DNA from: Combretum micranthum
Taxonomy: Eukaryota > Streptophyta > Magnoliopsida > Myrtales > Combretaceae
Length of the DNA: 64,000 nucleotides
Direction of reading: 5' to 3'
NCBI GenBank assembly: GCA_024138025.1
Contig: JAMXBD010000634.1
Coordinates: 434,001-498,000, forward strand
In this document: positions 1 to 11,124 of the stretch, one piece after another
Position numbering within the stretch: position 1 is the first letter of the stretch
Layout: every line of letters begins with the position of its first letter
Translations under genes and position numbers: made by a program
Notes under the pieces: generated by a model
Database searches by the model: none
What the model was told of the DNA's origin: nothing
The model's input: only the letters and a program-made list of their open reading frames with translations

Positions 1-132
1 GAGTCTTCTATTACCACATTAGACGCCTTACATATAATACTGAAGCCTTTGCATGACTATGGTAGTCACTCTTAAGTCTTGATATTATATGTGGCGGACT
101 GCCAAGTTTATGGTACCTTTCGGGGCGTGACA
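1..132 (+). mobile_element. 3' end of a Tekay-type Ty3/gypsy LTR (cut by window edge)
   Basis: The segment ends in GGGGCGTGACA, the same terminus as the LTRs ending at 4840, 15194 and 24904. Its last 130 bases match the reverse complement of 20341-20480, including the GTGGCGGACTGCCA stretch, so it belongs to the same LTR family as the minus-strand element there. It interrupts the Athila-like LTR, whose homologue at 37536 reads through without it. The five bases after the end (CCTTA, 133-137) are the likely target duplication. The other copy would lie outside the window, so it cannot be checked. It may be a solo LTR or the 3' LTR of a full element. Confidence 0.75.
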
Positions 133-758
133 CCTTATTCATGTGATTTCAATACACATTTCAATTAAATTTTGACTAGTTATTTATGATTAGTAGCTCG
201 AGCTTAATTTCATAGAACTAAATGCGTGGTGCAACTTTTAGATTTACGTTTAATTTCAACTGAACAAATCGAGAGATAATTCTTTTGAATAGATCAGAGC
301 TGCTAATAAAGTTGCCCATAATCACCTTGAGAGAGGGATGGTAAAACTTTTTATCACTTATTTTCAAATTTTTGAAATGGGTTTTTAAACAAAAATTTTA
401 AACTTTATGCGGATCAAGATTGCTGATAGCTTAAGAAGAGATCTCAATGGTCTGATCTAAATCTAGAGTTTCTGACCTTGAGAGAGGTTTTAATTTACAT
501 TCGTGAGTCCAACGGTGCAAATACACCAGCAAACAATTCTCTAAGTTTATTAAGAAATGAAATGATAACGAATTGGAGAAGCAAATCCTAAGTCTCATCT
601 TGCATTTTACAAACTTATCCTTAATTTTGCCCTAAAAACATGTATATATGCATTAACCTTAGTTTAGCTTCCATTTTCATTATGATTGCTAATATTTAAT
701 TTGGCTAGATAATAGATAAAAAGTGAGTATGGTAGATACTGACGATCCCATGAAATAT
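133..758 (+). repeat. Athila-like 5' LTR, left surviving piece
   Basis: This stretch aligns base by base with about 37536-38176 of the 3' LTR. Shared landmarks are the TTAGTAGCTCGA motif, the TTTTGAATAGATCA motif, the ACACCAGCAAACAA motif and GAGTATGGTAGAT just before the break. Divergence from the 3' LTR is clearly larger than between the two Tekay LTRs, so this is an older insertion. It is cut on the left by a Tekay LTR end and on the right by the full-length Tekay element. Confidence 0.85.
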
Positions 759-2341
759 TGTAAACCCCGAAAACTTCCATCATACGATACAACCCTAGAT
801 TAGAAATTATGGGTTGACTAGTAATCTTAGGAGTTAATTAGAAACCCTAGTTTAGATAGATACTCTAAAATTGATCGGTTTGGAACTCATAGATTTGATA
901 AAAGGACTTCTTTGACCCCAGTTGATTTCAAAAACAAGATTTAGTATTCCGAGTTAATAATTCAGGTTATGATCAAAGGAAACTTCCAATCCTAAACCCG
1001 AATCTTTGTCAAACAGACAGAATATATAGGAAAACCTAAATATGAATATTAAGTGATTACCTTAGTATTTGATAGAGACAGGGAATTAACCAACGTATAG
1101 TAATGAACCTATACTTGCATTGGAACCCTAAAATTTGAGAATATTAGTTAGTAATAAACTACATTGATAAGATTTCATAGTGAGTATCCAAATCTAATAT
1201 ATATAACTAGTATAGCCTATATATTAGTAGCTTTATTACATAAATGATTCAATAGAGTTGTAGTTGGAAAATTGTGTTCTTAAGATAAACTATTAGGATA
1301 ATAAATACCCAATAAAAACATAAATTGATGTATAACTTGAGATCTAGACTTCAAATATAGAATTGAATCATACCAATAACCAAATTAGGGTTTTCTAAAG
1401 CCCTTGGAACCTAAAACAAAAATTGACCCGAAAAGCTTATAAACCTAAATCGCGTAAGATAAATTTTTCTTAAATGATTAGATACGTACTAATACAACTT
1501 AAATTTGTACTTTTTGTTAAACTAAACATTTTGTAGGACTCATTTAAGACCTTTGTACTTATACATTTACATATAGAAGCTAAAATATACTCTAATAGTG
1601 TATTAAACTACCCGAAAACCTAACTAAATAATATTTAACTAACATATAATATATATATATAACCTTGGCTTGCTGAAGACGAATTTCATGTGTTTTGGAG
1701 GGCTGAGATCTTCTTAATATGAGTAAGCCGAATTTCTCCAATAATTTGTGCAAAAGTCAATCCAAATCCTCTCCAAAACAAATGAAAACTTGACAGATCA
1801 CCCCAGCCTTAATGACAATCAGACAAAGGATCAAATGGACAACAAACAAGAGGCAATTCGTTCAGATTCAAGGAGGGAACACGGCTTGAATGTTGCACTA
1901 GGTTATATACATATATATATGCTAATGAACTCGGATACACAAGTAAACAAATTCCAAACCTCCTCAAACCTTCCAGAACTCATCCATAGCCTATTAGGAC
2001 TCGAACAAAGCCAGGAACCAATTTTTAAACCATTGCATCAACCCAATTCGAAATTTCGAACAGAAACCCTGGAAAACGCGTGAAAAACGAGCTCGAGGTA
2101 AGTGATGTTATTCCGCGAATTTTCTTTCAGTTTTAAGGATTGCTACTAACTCTTAGACATCTTAGGAAGCTAACCAAGGTAGCTAGAAGCTTCGAATTTC
2201 ATCGGAACGTCACAACGAAGGTAATCTTTCCAAACCCTAGCCGAGCTTGATGATCCAAATTCACGATGAACATGTTGTTTGTATTTAGTTTTTCTTGTAT
2301 ATTTAGGCTTCTAATGTTCCTAGGAATGGTTTAGATCAAAA

Positions 2342-2365
2342 ATCCCGACGTTAAAACGTCAGGAT
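2342..2365. repeat. 24-bp palindrome in 5' LTR
   Basis: The core GACGTTAAAACGTC is a perfect inverted repeat, flanked by ATCCC on the left and AGGAT on the right, giving a hairpin with one imperfect pair. The 3' LTR copy at 12687-12710 carries the same palindrome in the opposite orientation. Confidence 0.85.
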
Positions 2366-2954
2366 TCGCCAGATTTTGCCGCGGTTCATCACAGTGCTCC
2401 CCCGATGAGCACAGGCTGGGTACACGGGCGTGTACACCCCGTGTACCTCTCGGCCAATTTAAAAAAAAAAGAAAAAGAAGAAAAGAAAAATGAATCTAAA
2501 TAAATATAATTATATAATAAATATTAATATAAGTAATTATGGAATTTTTAATATTTTTCTGCATTTATTTATTTTCTGGAATAGTAATAATAACATTATA
2601 ATAATATTAAATCCAAAACTAATTATTTGTTTATTTAAACCTAAAAATAAATTATTTTTCTGACTTTATTAAATATAGGATGTTTTAACACCTAATCTAT
2701 TATTATTAATCTAAAAAGAAATTTTTGAAATATAAATAACCTAAGTAAGTAATTTTCGGATAATAAGTTTCTAATTATAATTATTAATAATCTTATTATT
2801 ATTAAAAAGAATTTTTGTTAAATTTTCGAAAATATTATTAAAAATAATATGAAGGTAAGACTAAAATTTCTTTAATTAAAATATAAGATCATTAGTATCA
2901 TTCTTAATGTGATAAAATATAATTATTCCATCCAATTTATTTTCGGAAATTTAA

Positions 2955-3120
2955 TTATTATTATATTTATTAATATAGTTATTAGTATTGTTATTATTGT
3001 TATTATTATTGTCCTTATTGTTATTATTATTATTGTTATTATTATTACTATTATTATTGTTATTATTGTTATTATTAGTATTATTGATAGTATAATTATT
3101 TTAGTACTATTATTAATGAT
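2955..3120. repeat. TTATTG/TTATTA microsatellite in 5' LTR
   Basis: This is a run of TTA and TTG triplets about 165 bp long. It produces long isoleucine/valine-rich open frames on both strands, which are repeat artefacts. The matching tract in the 3' LTR (about 13310-13450) differs slightly in triplet number. Confidence 0.9.
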
Positions 3121-4849
3121 AATCATTAATGTTTTTACGATTTTCGAAAGGAGAAAGATAATTTCGAAAATAGATATAATTAAGTTAATAAATTCTTTAT
3201 TTTGTGATTATGTCTTCTGAGAAAAATATATATATATATGTATAAATTATGAGTTAGAAAGTATTAAGTATATACTAGAATATCTATATATAAACAGATA
3301 ACAATGGAAATTTAAATACTCCAAATTTGTGAGTATAGAAGTATTTATATTCTATAAGAAAAATTTATTAAGTAATTTAAAAAGAAAACCGATATATTTA
3401 GGCAATAAAAATGAATTAATAAAGCTATTAACTTTTCAAATACCCAATTGATCGATTCACATATCTAACCAGAACCAACATAATAAAACTGTGAGTACCA
3501 GGATTTAAAACTTAGAGCTATTTCAAAAGAATTAGTTAAGAGTAAAACAGATACCCAACCAACCATTAGGACATATAAATATTTATAGATACTAAATTAT
3601 ATAGTCTAGAAATTTTAATCTTTATATTGTCTATCTCAATAGGTGACTCGGGTATTGGGGAGGACTTACCTAAAGATTACTAAGATTAACTAGGATGGGC
3701 AGGTGAGTGACTCTGTCTTATTACATGGATTGTGTTTGTACTAGTAGTGAACCATAACTGAAAAGATAATGAAACTGGTGATTTGTTTGAAATAGGAAAA
3801 TTGTGTGTTGTATTCCATTGATTGCCATGTCACTCTAAAATAATTGATAACACAATTGCGTGTATCTTGATAATGTATGTAGTATCTAATTGAATGTCTG
3901 TATTGCTTGATCACCCTCAAATTGACTAGAAACTACTGGTACCATAATGTAAATAAATCATGCATTACATACTATGCATAAAAAGCATTGAGTAAGTGGT
4001 AGCCTACTACGTGTTAGTTCTCGGATCTCTGGTAAGGCTTGAATTATCTAGGCCAGAGGGCTAGTAGTTAATTGCAAGATTACTTTTGTTCTGTTAATAC
4101 CATAGGAACTACATGGTAAACGAAGGACGCCGCTTATGGTATTACGTGAGAATAACTAACACTTAGTGGAGTTTCTAAAGCTAAACAGGAAATAAATAAT
4201 GAAACATGATAAGTATAAAGAGATAACTAAATTTGAGATTGTTATTTCCTGAAAGCTTAAGTCTCTCCTGGGTAGGTGGACCATAGATTGTGATCCTTCA
4301 ACCCCGATGGGAGGGCGTAAATCTTCATCCTGTTTGGATTCGGGTTATCCAAGCTTGTAATGTTCATTTGTGTGATTGCTGCATTTCATATGATTGTTAA
4401 ATAACTTGTATGCTATGTGTAATAAATTCTGGTTACTCACTGAGCTCGTGTTTTAGCTCACACTCCCACAGTCCTTTCAGGTTCACTCTGCGACCGTGGC
4501 TCATTACTAGCAGGAGCATGGTCCCGGTAAGAGAATAGAAGCCAGAAGTTTAAAGTTTAGCATAGAATTAGAATATCTATATCTGTAGTAGTTGTATGGT
4601 GCATGTAATGTGCATTAGAATCATTAGTTAAGGTTGTAAGGAATTCTGAAGCATATGATCTGTAATATAGTAGTTTGTAATAGATGTTTACTAATTTACA
4701 TCTTATATATGTTTGTTTATTCCATCCAAGCAACTAAAAAATCCTGTTTTTGAAAATCATGTCATACCTAGAAGGTAAACTAATAATGGTGATTGAATGA
4801 CTTTTGATTATCATTATTAGAATACCCTCGGGGCGTGACAGATTTAAGT

Positions 4850-4861
4850 TGGTATCAGATC
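4850..4861 (+). other. Primer-binding site, tRNA-iMet type
   Basis: TGGTATCAGATC starts nine bases after the 5' LTR end. It matches the complement of the 3' end of plant initiator methionine tRNA (TGGTATCAGAGC) with one mismatch near its inner end. This is the usual minus-strand primer site of chromoviruses. Confidence 0.9.
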
Positions 4862-5041
4862 CTGGTTGCTGGTATAGGAAAAACAAATACATGTAAGAAG
4901 GTGAATTAGTAAATGTGCAGTTAAAAATACCAATTTAGATTCAAGTAGAACCACGTGAGTTAATGGGGTAGTTATTAGAAGAAGTAGATGCACAATTAGG
5001 AATAAAATCCGTGTGATTACTTATCATACAAATTTTATTGT

Positions 5042-5965
5042 GTGCAGACCAATCCCGCAGTTTGTCATATTAAATGGCAAATTTTTAGCATGATGGAGGA
5101 GGAGACACTTACTGATTATAGGCGCCGACTCCGAGTCTTAGTAGAAGATTTGGCATTATCTGGCATTACAAAGACCCTGCATGAAATTTTCAGCACTTGG
5201 AAGAAAGGTTTACAACCCATGTTGAAGACTTGGTTGTTTTTAGTGGAAAGAGATTTTCCAAATAATGGCACAGCAGTAGAGACCATCTACAGGTTTGAGA
5301 GATTGATCATCCAGAAGGGTGGAGGCATAGAGATTGATAATATAGCCTTCATTGTGTCAGCCCGATCAGTGAGGCCTGATCTTCTAGACTTTAGGATCTG
5401 GATTCCTATTGGAGGTGATTGGGTATATGCACATGATATCAGGTATGATCATGCCTTAGTTCGGGAGGATACTGCTCCTGATGATGAGTGGATGCTGACA
5501 CATGTGATCAGAAGCCATCCTTCCAGAAGTGTTTTGACAAACGGGCCCCCTATCATACCAGAAGATGAAGGTGAGATTCAGTCCATTAGGAGAGCAGCTA
5601 ATAAAAGAAGACAAGTAGCTATGCAGACCACAGTGGTTATGCAAAGTGTGACTACAGCCATGATAGATGAAAAAGAAGGTAAAAAGAGAAGGAGGGAAGC
5701 AGAAAAATTTGTCTCCAATTATAATTATGCTCCCTGCACTGGTACTGCTCATAGGGGGTGGATTGAGGAAGTTGTGACACCTTCTGGTGATATGGAGAAA
5801 CCTGCTACTAAAGGTATCCGGATGATGGATACCAATCTGACTTTAGCACCACCAGGGGGTAGAGGGAGGATGGAGAGTGATGACAGTAGTTCAGAGGAGG
5901 AGGATCACTATCCACAGTTAGGCCCTCGGGAGAAGGGCAAGGGACCTCTGTACCCTAGCCCATAG
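5042..5965 (+). CDS. Extra open frame upstream of gag, unknown function
   Basis: The frame is continuous for about 307 codons, from 200 bases after the primer site to a stop 280 bases before gag. Unlike gag and pol it contains no frameshift. The frame opens at a TGTGCAG that looks like a 3' splice site (exon from 5048), and the first ATG in frame is at 5090, giving 291 residues. The N-terminal third (for example EEETLTDYRRRLRVLVEDL) is helical and loosely resembles the retrotransposon Gag fold. The middle is basic (KKRRREAEK) and the C-terminus is acidic and Ser-rich (SDDSSSEEED). I recognise no family. It may be a second Gag-like protein or an analogue of the ORF found upstream of gag in Ogre elements. 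Confidence 0.55.
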   Translation: MQTNPAVCHIKWQIFSMMEEETLTDYRRRLRVLVEDLALSGITKTLHEIFSTWKKGLQPMLKTWLFLVERDFPNNGTAVETIYRFERLIIQKGGGIEIDNIAFIVSARSVRPDLLDFRIWIPIGGDWVYAHDIRYDHALVREDTAPDDEWMLTHVIRSHPSRSVLTNGPPIIPEDEGEIQSIRRAANKRRQVAMQTTVVMQSVTTAMIDEKEGKKRRREAEKFVSNYNYAPCTGTAHRGWIEEVVTPSGDMEKPATKGIRMMDTNLTLAPPGGRGRMESDDSSSEEEDHYPQLGPREKGKGPLYPSP

Positions 5966-6246
5966 AGTAGCTTTGATATATGCCTTGATAGACTATATAC
6001 TAATGTACTGTTTTGAGGAACTTATTGTCATATAAATATGTAGTATGAAGCATGATAACCTTGAAGTGGTGAGGAAAATAGAACTAGTGTTAGTGCAAAT
6101 TTTGGATTGTACATAAAGCACTAACTATATAATATTATGTGTGTTTTGATTATGAAATGGATGTGAAATATGTATGATTACTTGTAATCTCTCTTTAGGT
6201 ATGAGTTTTATAATTAACTCAAGTAATATGTTTTATGATACTAGAA

Positions 6247-7614
6247 TGCCAAGAGGAAGAGGCAGAGGTAGAATACAAGGATATCTGAAATCCAACAAAT
6301 GCCCTCCACCACCTCAAATCCATTAGAGGATGTGTTGAAAAACCTGCAACAACAAAATGAATTAATTTTGCAAGCTCTACAAAATATGCGAGCTACACAT
6401 GCGGTACCTCCAACTGAAGTACCAGAAGCTCCTCCTGTGAATACTGGGAGGAATGAAAGATATACTACACCTGCTCAATTTCAAGAAAATGGACCGGTAA
6501 ACCCAAATGAATCGGCGGCTGAGTACAAGGACAATAAGATATGAACCAGAACTACCACCGCCACCACCATTGCGTCCTCAAAGAAATGTATTGCCTGAAT
6601 TCATCAAATGCAATCGGTACTTCGAAGGATTTCCGGTAAGCCAGAGAAGCTGAAGACTGGCTAGCTCAAATTGAACGATCTCTTGATGTATTCCAGGTAC
6701 CGGAAGCTTTAAAAGTACCGTATGGAACTTATTTGCTCCGATTGAGAGCAAGATTGTGGTGGAACTCTAAACAGAGGACATTGCCTCAACCCATCAATTG
6801 GGAAACATTCAAACAGGAATTTCTAAAAGAATACTTTCCCAGCAGTTTAAAGGCAAAGTACAGTACTGACCTGATGAATCTAACACAAGGCATTAAGACA
6901 ATTGATGAATACGAGCACGAATTCAATCGGTTACTTCAATTTGCACCGATGCCTACAGAGATAGTGATGAATTAAAGGCAAACTTTCATGGCAGGATTAG
7001 AACCCAATTTTCAAAGGAGATAGCCGAGTTTGAAATTTCAAATTTCGCAGCTATGATTGAAAAAGCAAGAACCATTGAACGAGCCAAGAAATATGAAGTT
7101 GAAAGATATAAGAAACGGGGAATGACATTTGGTAAAAGAACATTTGAGGAGACAGGGACAAGCTTTGTTCCTAAGAAAAAGAGATTCTTTAAACCTATGG
7201 GAAATGTGAAAAATAGGAATGTTGAAAATGTTTCGTGCTGGAAATGCAAGGGAGCTCATTACCCGAGGAATTGTCCACATCTACAACAAAAATGTTATTA
7301 CTGTGGCGAAAGTGGACATATGGTTTTTGCATGCCCAAAGAAAAATAGTGCAACCTGTTTCATTTGTAAGAAAATTGGACATATAGCAACTCATTGTCCA
7401 CAACGAGTGAACGCAGTTGCTGGATCTTCCAATCCTAAAGGCATTGCCAATACAACTGGACCCAAAAATGGAAATGCTAATGCTAGCAAAGCCATGACAG
7501 CAGCAAGGGTATATGCTATGCAGGGAACCCCAATTGAGGAAGGAGAAATAGAAGAAGAGGATGGAGAAAATGTGTGGGATGAAGCTGATCCAGACGATTA
7601 CAGTCTCATTGCAG
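6247..7614 (+). pseudogene. gag: Tekay gag (Gag capsid and zinc knuckles), frameshifted
   Basis: Gag packages the element RNA into cytoplasmic particles. The likely start is ATG at 6247 (MPRGRGRGR, an Arg/Gly-rich start), but the frame shifts before 6299, near 6540 and again near 6975-7040. Recognisable parts are the capsid region with ALKVPYGTYLLRLRARLWW at about 6707-6763 and TIDEYEHEFNRL at about 6898-6933. Three CCHC-like knuckles follow (CWKCKGAHYPRNC, CYYCGESGHMVFAC, CFICKKIGHIATHC) at about 7237-7400. The C-terminus is acidic. If unspliced, the frame stops at 7620-7622. If the segment 7615-7721 is removed, it continues in frame into protease. Breaks are one or two bases each, in an otherwise young element. 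Confidence 0.85.
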
Positions 7615-7721
7615 GTACTTGAATTATAATTAATTTGTTTATTTAAGTAGTTAATCGGTATAACCCTACTTAGATAACCAAATATTCTTGTAGAGAATAA
7701 TAACCTGTGTTTAATAATTAG
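7615..7721 (+). other. Putative 107-nt intron between gag and protease
   Basis: The segment starts GTACTT directly after CAG, ends TTAATAATTAG, is strongly AT-rich and contains stops in all frames. Removing it joins codon phase 1 to phase 1, and the product reads ...SLIAG-TIQLKGQSAYALFDTGAT, the usual gag-to-protease transition of this clade. No transcript evidence is available here. The alternative is a simple stop and spacer between gag and pol. Confidence 0.6.
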
Positions 7722-8160
7722 GAACAATCCAATTGAAAGGTCAATCTGCTTATGCTTTATTTGATACGGGAGCAACACACTCTTTTATCAATACGGGTTT
7801 AGCAAGGAGACTGGAATATCCCATCGAGACCATGACTAAGGAACTAGGAGTTACTACACCCACGGGGGACTTAGTGATGGCTCGGGAAATAATGAAGGGA
7901 TATCCATTAGAAATTGGGGGACAGAAATCCTTTGCTAACTTAATCTTGGTGGACCTCCAAAAATATGATGTTATCTTAGGTATGACATGGCTGACTGCTG
8001 TGAAGCAAAAGTCGATTGTCGTCTTAAGACAATATCTTTTGTGAATAACCAAGGAGAAAGAAAAGAATTTAAAGGGGAAGTCCTCAAGAAAGTCGAAGGT
8101 CGGATATGACCATAGAAGGTGAAAATATATGGATAGGAATCAAACGAAAGTATCCATAGA
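7722..8160 (+). pseudogene. Tekay protease region of pol, frameshifted
   Basis: This encodes the aspartic protease that matures Gag-Pol. The active-site motif FDTGATHSF is at about 7760-7786, and the flap-to-C-terminal motif DVILGMTWL at about 7966-7992. The frame begins at the putative splice acceptor with no ATG of its own, as expected for a Gag-Pol fusion. It is broken near 8015 by a one-base change: the next frame reads CRLKTISFVNNQGERKEFKG, typical of the protease-RT linker. Confidence 0.85.
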
Positions 8161-8163
8161 TGA

Positions 8164-9310
8164 ATGAGGACGAATCCAAAAGACAATGTTCATACTACCA
8201 GGGCAGTATGTGACTACCCAGAAGTATTTCCCGATGAGTTACCAGGCTTACCCCCACATAGAGAGGTGGAGTTTTCAATTGATTTGATACCAGGAACCGA
8301 ACCAGTATCAAAAGCTCCATATCGCATGGCACCAATAGAATTGAAAGAACTAAAGGTGCAATTACAAGAACTGATGGATAAAGGGTTTCAGACCAAGCGT
8401 ATCACCATGGGGAGCACCAGTATTGTTTGTCAAGAAGAAAGACGGTTCAATGAGACTCTGTATTGATTACAGAGAATTAAACCGAGTAACTATTAAGAAC
8501 AGATACCCTTTGCCCCGAATTGATGATCTTTTTGATCAATTAAAGGGAGCCAAGGTGTTTTCTCGAATTGATTTGAAATCTGGGTATCATCAAATCCGAA
8601 TCAAGGCAGAAGATATACCAAAAAGCATTCCGACTAGGTATGGTCATTATGAATTCCTAGTTATGCCATTTGGATTGACGAATGCACCTGCTGTTTTCAT
8701 GGACTTGATGAATCGCGTTTTCAAACCTTTATTGGACGTTTGTGTGATTGTCTTCATAGATGACATATTGATATACTCGGTTACAGAGGAACAACATGAT
8801 GAACATTTAAGAACAGTATTGCAGATACTACAAAGCAATCAGCTTTATGCCAAGTTGTCCAAATGTGAGTTTTGGCTCAAAAGTATATCCTTTCTAGGAC
8901 ATATTGTGTCAGGAGATGGAATCTCAGTTGATCCTGCTAAAATTAAGGCTATCGTGGAATGGAAAAGACCTGGAACTGTTACAGAGATAAGAAGCTTCTT
9001 AGGATTGGCAGGATACTATCGGAAATTTGTGCAGGATTTTTCGAGAATTGCACGACCACTGACACAATTAACCAAGAAGAATGAAAAATTCTTGTGGAAT
9101 GAAAAACGTGAATGGAGTTTCCAGGAGTTGAAAAAGAGACTGGTTTCTGCACCGATACTAGTTCTGCCCAATGACCAGGATCCTTACACTATTTATAGTG
9201 ATGCATCCAAGAATGGTTTGGGATGTGTATTAATGCAGAATGGAAAGGTGATAGCGTATGCTTCTAGACAGTTAAAACCCCATGAGAAAATTATCCTACT
9301 CATGATCTAG
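8164..9310 (+). pseudogene. Tekay reverse transcriptase, frameshifted
   Basis: This region copies element RNA into cDNA. The N-terminal linker [19 protein letters not shown] is at about 8220-8277. The RT core follows with [17 protein letters not shown] at about 8431-8481, [10 protein letters not shown] near 8575, [12 protein letters not shown] near 8664 and the catalytic [10 protein letters not shown] at about 8751-8780. A two-base loss near 8390 separates the linker from the core. The rest of the core runs without a break to the RNase H domain, where the frame breaks again near 9295. Confidence 0.93.
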
Positions 9311-9596
9311 AATTAGCTGCTATCGTCTTTGCACTCAAAATTTGGCGTCATTATTGTATGGGCAGAAGTGTGAAATATACACAGATCATCAGAGCTTGAA
9401 GTATATATTCACCCAGAAGGAATTGAACATGAGGCAACGTAGATGGTTGGAATTAATCAAAGACTATGATTTAACCATCAATTATCATCCTGGCAAGGTG
9501 AATGCGGTAGCAGATGCTTTAAGCCGTAAAAATTATGGAGAGGTAGCCTCAATGTTGACAGAACAGAAAGAACTCATTAGGAATTTGAAAATTTAA
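9180..9596 (+). pseudogene. Tekay RNase H, frameshifted
   Basis: This degrades RNA in the RNA-DNA hybrid. Visible motifs are the first catalytic Asp in [13 protein letters not shown] (about 9196-9234), the Glu in [15 protein letters not shown] (9300-9345, in the shifted frame), the Asp in [11 protein letters not shown] (about 9379-9411) and the final Asp in [10 protein letters not shown] (about 9502-9531). Breaks near 9295 and 9350 are single-base. Confidence 0.9.
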
Positions 9597-9644
9597 AATT
9601 GGAATTTTCAATACAAGGTTGGACGCAGAATTAACAGCTTAACC

Positions 9645-10536
9645 TTGGAACCCACTTTACTACAACGAATAAAAGAGGCTCAAAGAAAGGATGAAGAACT
9701 CCAGGCAATCATCAAAAGAGTATCACAAGGGAAATATAAGGACTTTCAAATAGATGAAAATGGAGTATTAAAGATGAATAAAAGATTGTGTGTACCACAT
9801 GATGAAAGTTTGAGGAAAGAAATAATGAATGAAGCACACTATTCTGGATATACCGTACACCCCGGTGAAACTAAGACCTATCAAGAGCTGAGAAGTGCAT
9901 ATTGGTGGAACGGGATGAAAAGATATTGCTCAATTCGTGGCCAGATGTGAAATATGTCAGAGGGTAAAAGCGGAACATCAAAAACCAGGGGGATTGTTGA
10001 AACCATTGTCTATTCCAGAATGGAAATGGGATCAAATATCTATGGATTTTGTAAGTTCGTTACCCAAGACAAGTGCAGGTTATGATGCTATTTGGGTTAT
10101 TGTGGATAGACTCACTAAATCAGCCCATTTCTTACCAATCAATATGACCTATCCCTTGGAGAAGTTGGCCCGGTTGTATTTAAAGGAAATTGTGAGACTA
10201 CATGGGATACCAGCTAATATAGTGTCAGATCGAGATCCACGGTTTGTTTCTAGATTCTGGCAAGGATTACAAAAAGCATTGGGAACTCAGTTGAGGTTTA
10301 GTACGGCCTATCATCCCCAGACCGATGGACAAACAGAAAGAACAATCCAAACAATGGAGGACATGTTGAGATCATGCATCTTGGAATTTAAAGGAAATTG
10401 GGATCAACATTTGCCACTAGTGGAATTTGCATACAATAATAGCTACCATTCTAGTATAGGGATGCCACCCTATGAAGCTTTATATGGTAGAAAATGTCGA
10501 TCTCCGTTATTCTGGGATAATTTGGAAAAGTACTAG
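9645..10536 (+). pseudogene. Tekay integrase (zinc-binding and DDE core), frameshifted
   Basis: Integrase inserts the cDNA into the genome. The HHCC zinc finger is visible as H-x-G-Y-TVHPG with [12 protein letters not shown] at about 9942-9977, the two halves being in different frames because a base is missing near 9920. The DDE core shows its first Asp in [13 protein letters not shown] (about 10028-10066), its second Asp in [15 protein letters not shown] (about 10217-10261), and Glu in the [18 protein letters not shown] stretch (about 10321-10374). Confidence 0.92.
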
Positions 10537-11124
10537 TTGGACCCGAACTGATTCAAGAAACAATCAACAAAGTTTCAGTGATAAAAAGAAGGATGAAAGA
10601 AGCCAAGATAGACAGAAAAGCTGGGCAGATTTGAAAAGAAGGGAATTGAATTTAAGAAGGAGAACATGTTTACCTGAAAGTAAGTCCAATAAAAAGTCTT
10701 CATAGCAGACAAGTAAAAGGAAAATTAAGTCCTAGATATGTAGGACCATTTGAAATATTGGAACGAGTGGGAAATCTGGCATATCGTCTTGCATTGCCAC
10801 CCAAACTATCTGGTATACATAATGTTTTTCATGTATCGGTACTAAGGAAGTATGTACCAAATCCAGATAAGATTGTTGAGCTGGAACCACTTGACCTGAA
10901 AGAGAATTTGACTTATGAAAAGCACCCTATCCGATCCTAGACAAGAAGTACAAGTCCTCAGAAATAAAGAAATCCACTACGTCAAAGTGCTATGGGATCC
11001 TCGGACTGAAGAAGTAACTTGGGAGTTAGAAGAGGAAATCAAAAGAATTATCCACAGCTGTTCGAATCCAGGTACGCTTCAAGCTTTGAGGACAAAGCTT
11101 ATTTTAAGGGGGGAGAAAATGTAA
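10537..11124 (+). pseudogene. Integrase C-terminus and chromodomain of Tekay pol, frameshifted
   Basis: This is the C-terminal targeting region. GPELIQETINKV and the PRYVGPFEILERVGNLAYRL stretch (about 10732-10791) mark the GPY/F module, followed by IHNVFHVSVLRKYVPNPD. After a break near 10935 comes a chromodomain-like segment (EVQVLRNKEIHYVKVLWD and TEEVTWELEEEIKR, about 10945-11050), the hallmark of chromoviruses, thought to guide integration to heterochromatin. The stop TAA (11122-11124) uses the first bases of the 3' LTR. Breaks occur near 10535, 10630 and 10935. Confidence 0.85.
11106..11119 (+). other. Polypurine tract of the Tekay element
   Basis: A purine run, AAGGGGGGAGAAAA, lies immediately before the 3' LTR start. 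It is the primer for plus-strand synthesis. It overlaps the end of the pol reading frame. Confidence 0.92.

Larger units (their letters stand above)
759..4840 (+). repeat. 5' LTR of the Tekay element
   Basis: The LTR is 4082 bp, from TGTAAACCCCG to GGGGCGTGACA. It contains, from left to right, a 3'-UTR-like AT-rich part, a TA-rich tract near 1640-1660, a 24-bp palindrome at 2342-2365, a TTATTG/TTATTA microsatellite at about 2955-3120, and a GC-richer stretch near 4440-4530. The short open frames inside it (for example 1748-2083, present again at 12093-12428) are shared because the LTR is duplicated, and I do not regard them as genes. Confidence 0.95.

Noticed and set aside
1748..2083. A 111-codon frame found identically in both LTRs (also 12093-12428)
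   Set aside because: Its conservation is explained by LTR duplication. It has no recognisable motif and lies in LTR leader sequence. Not excluded, but unsupported as a gene.
2909..3220. Ile/Val-rich open frames on both strands
   Set aside because: They are translations of the TTATTG/TTATTA microsatellite in the LTR and not proteins.
7600..7740. Programmed frameshift or stop readthrough as the gag-pol link
   Set aside because: No slippery heptamer was seen at the gag end, and about 100 bases of stop-filled sequence separate the frames, which the splice model explains better.
4841..11119. Classification of the young element as Ogre/Tat because of an upstream ORF and an intron
   Set aside because: The tRNA-iMet primer site, integrase C-terminal chromodomain and TGTAAACC/CGTGACA LTR ends are those of chromoviruses.
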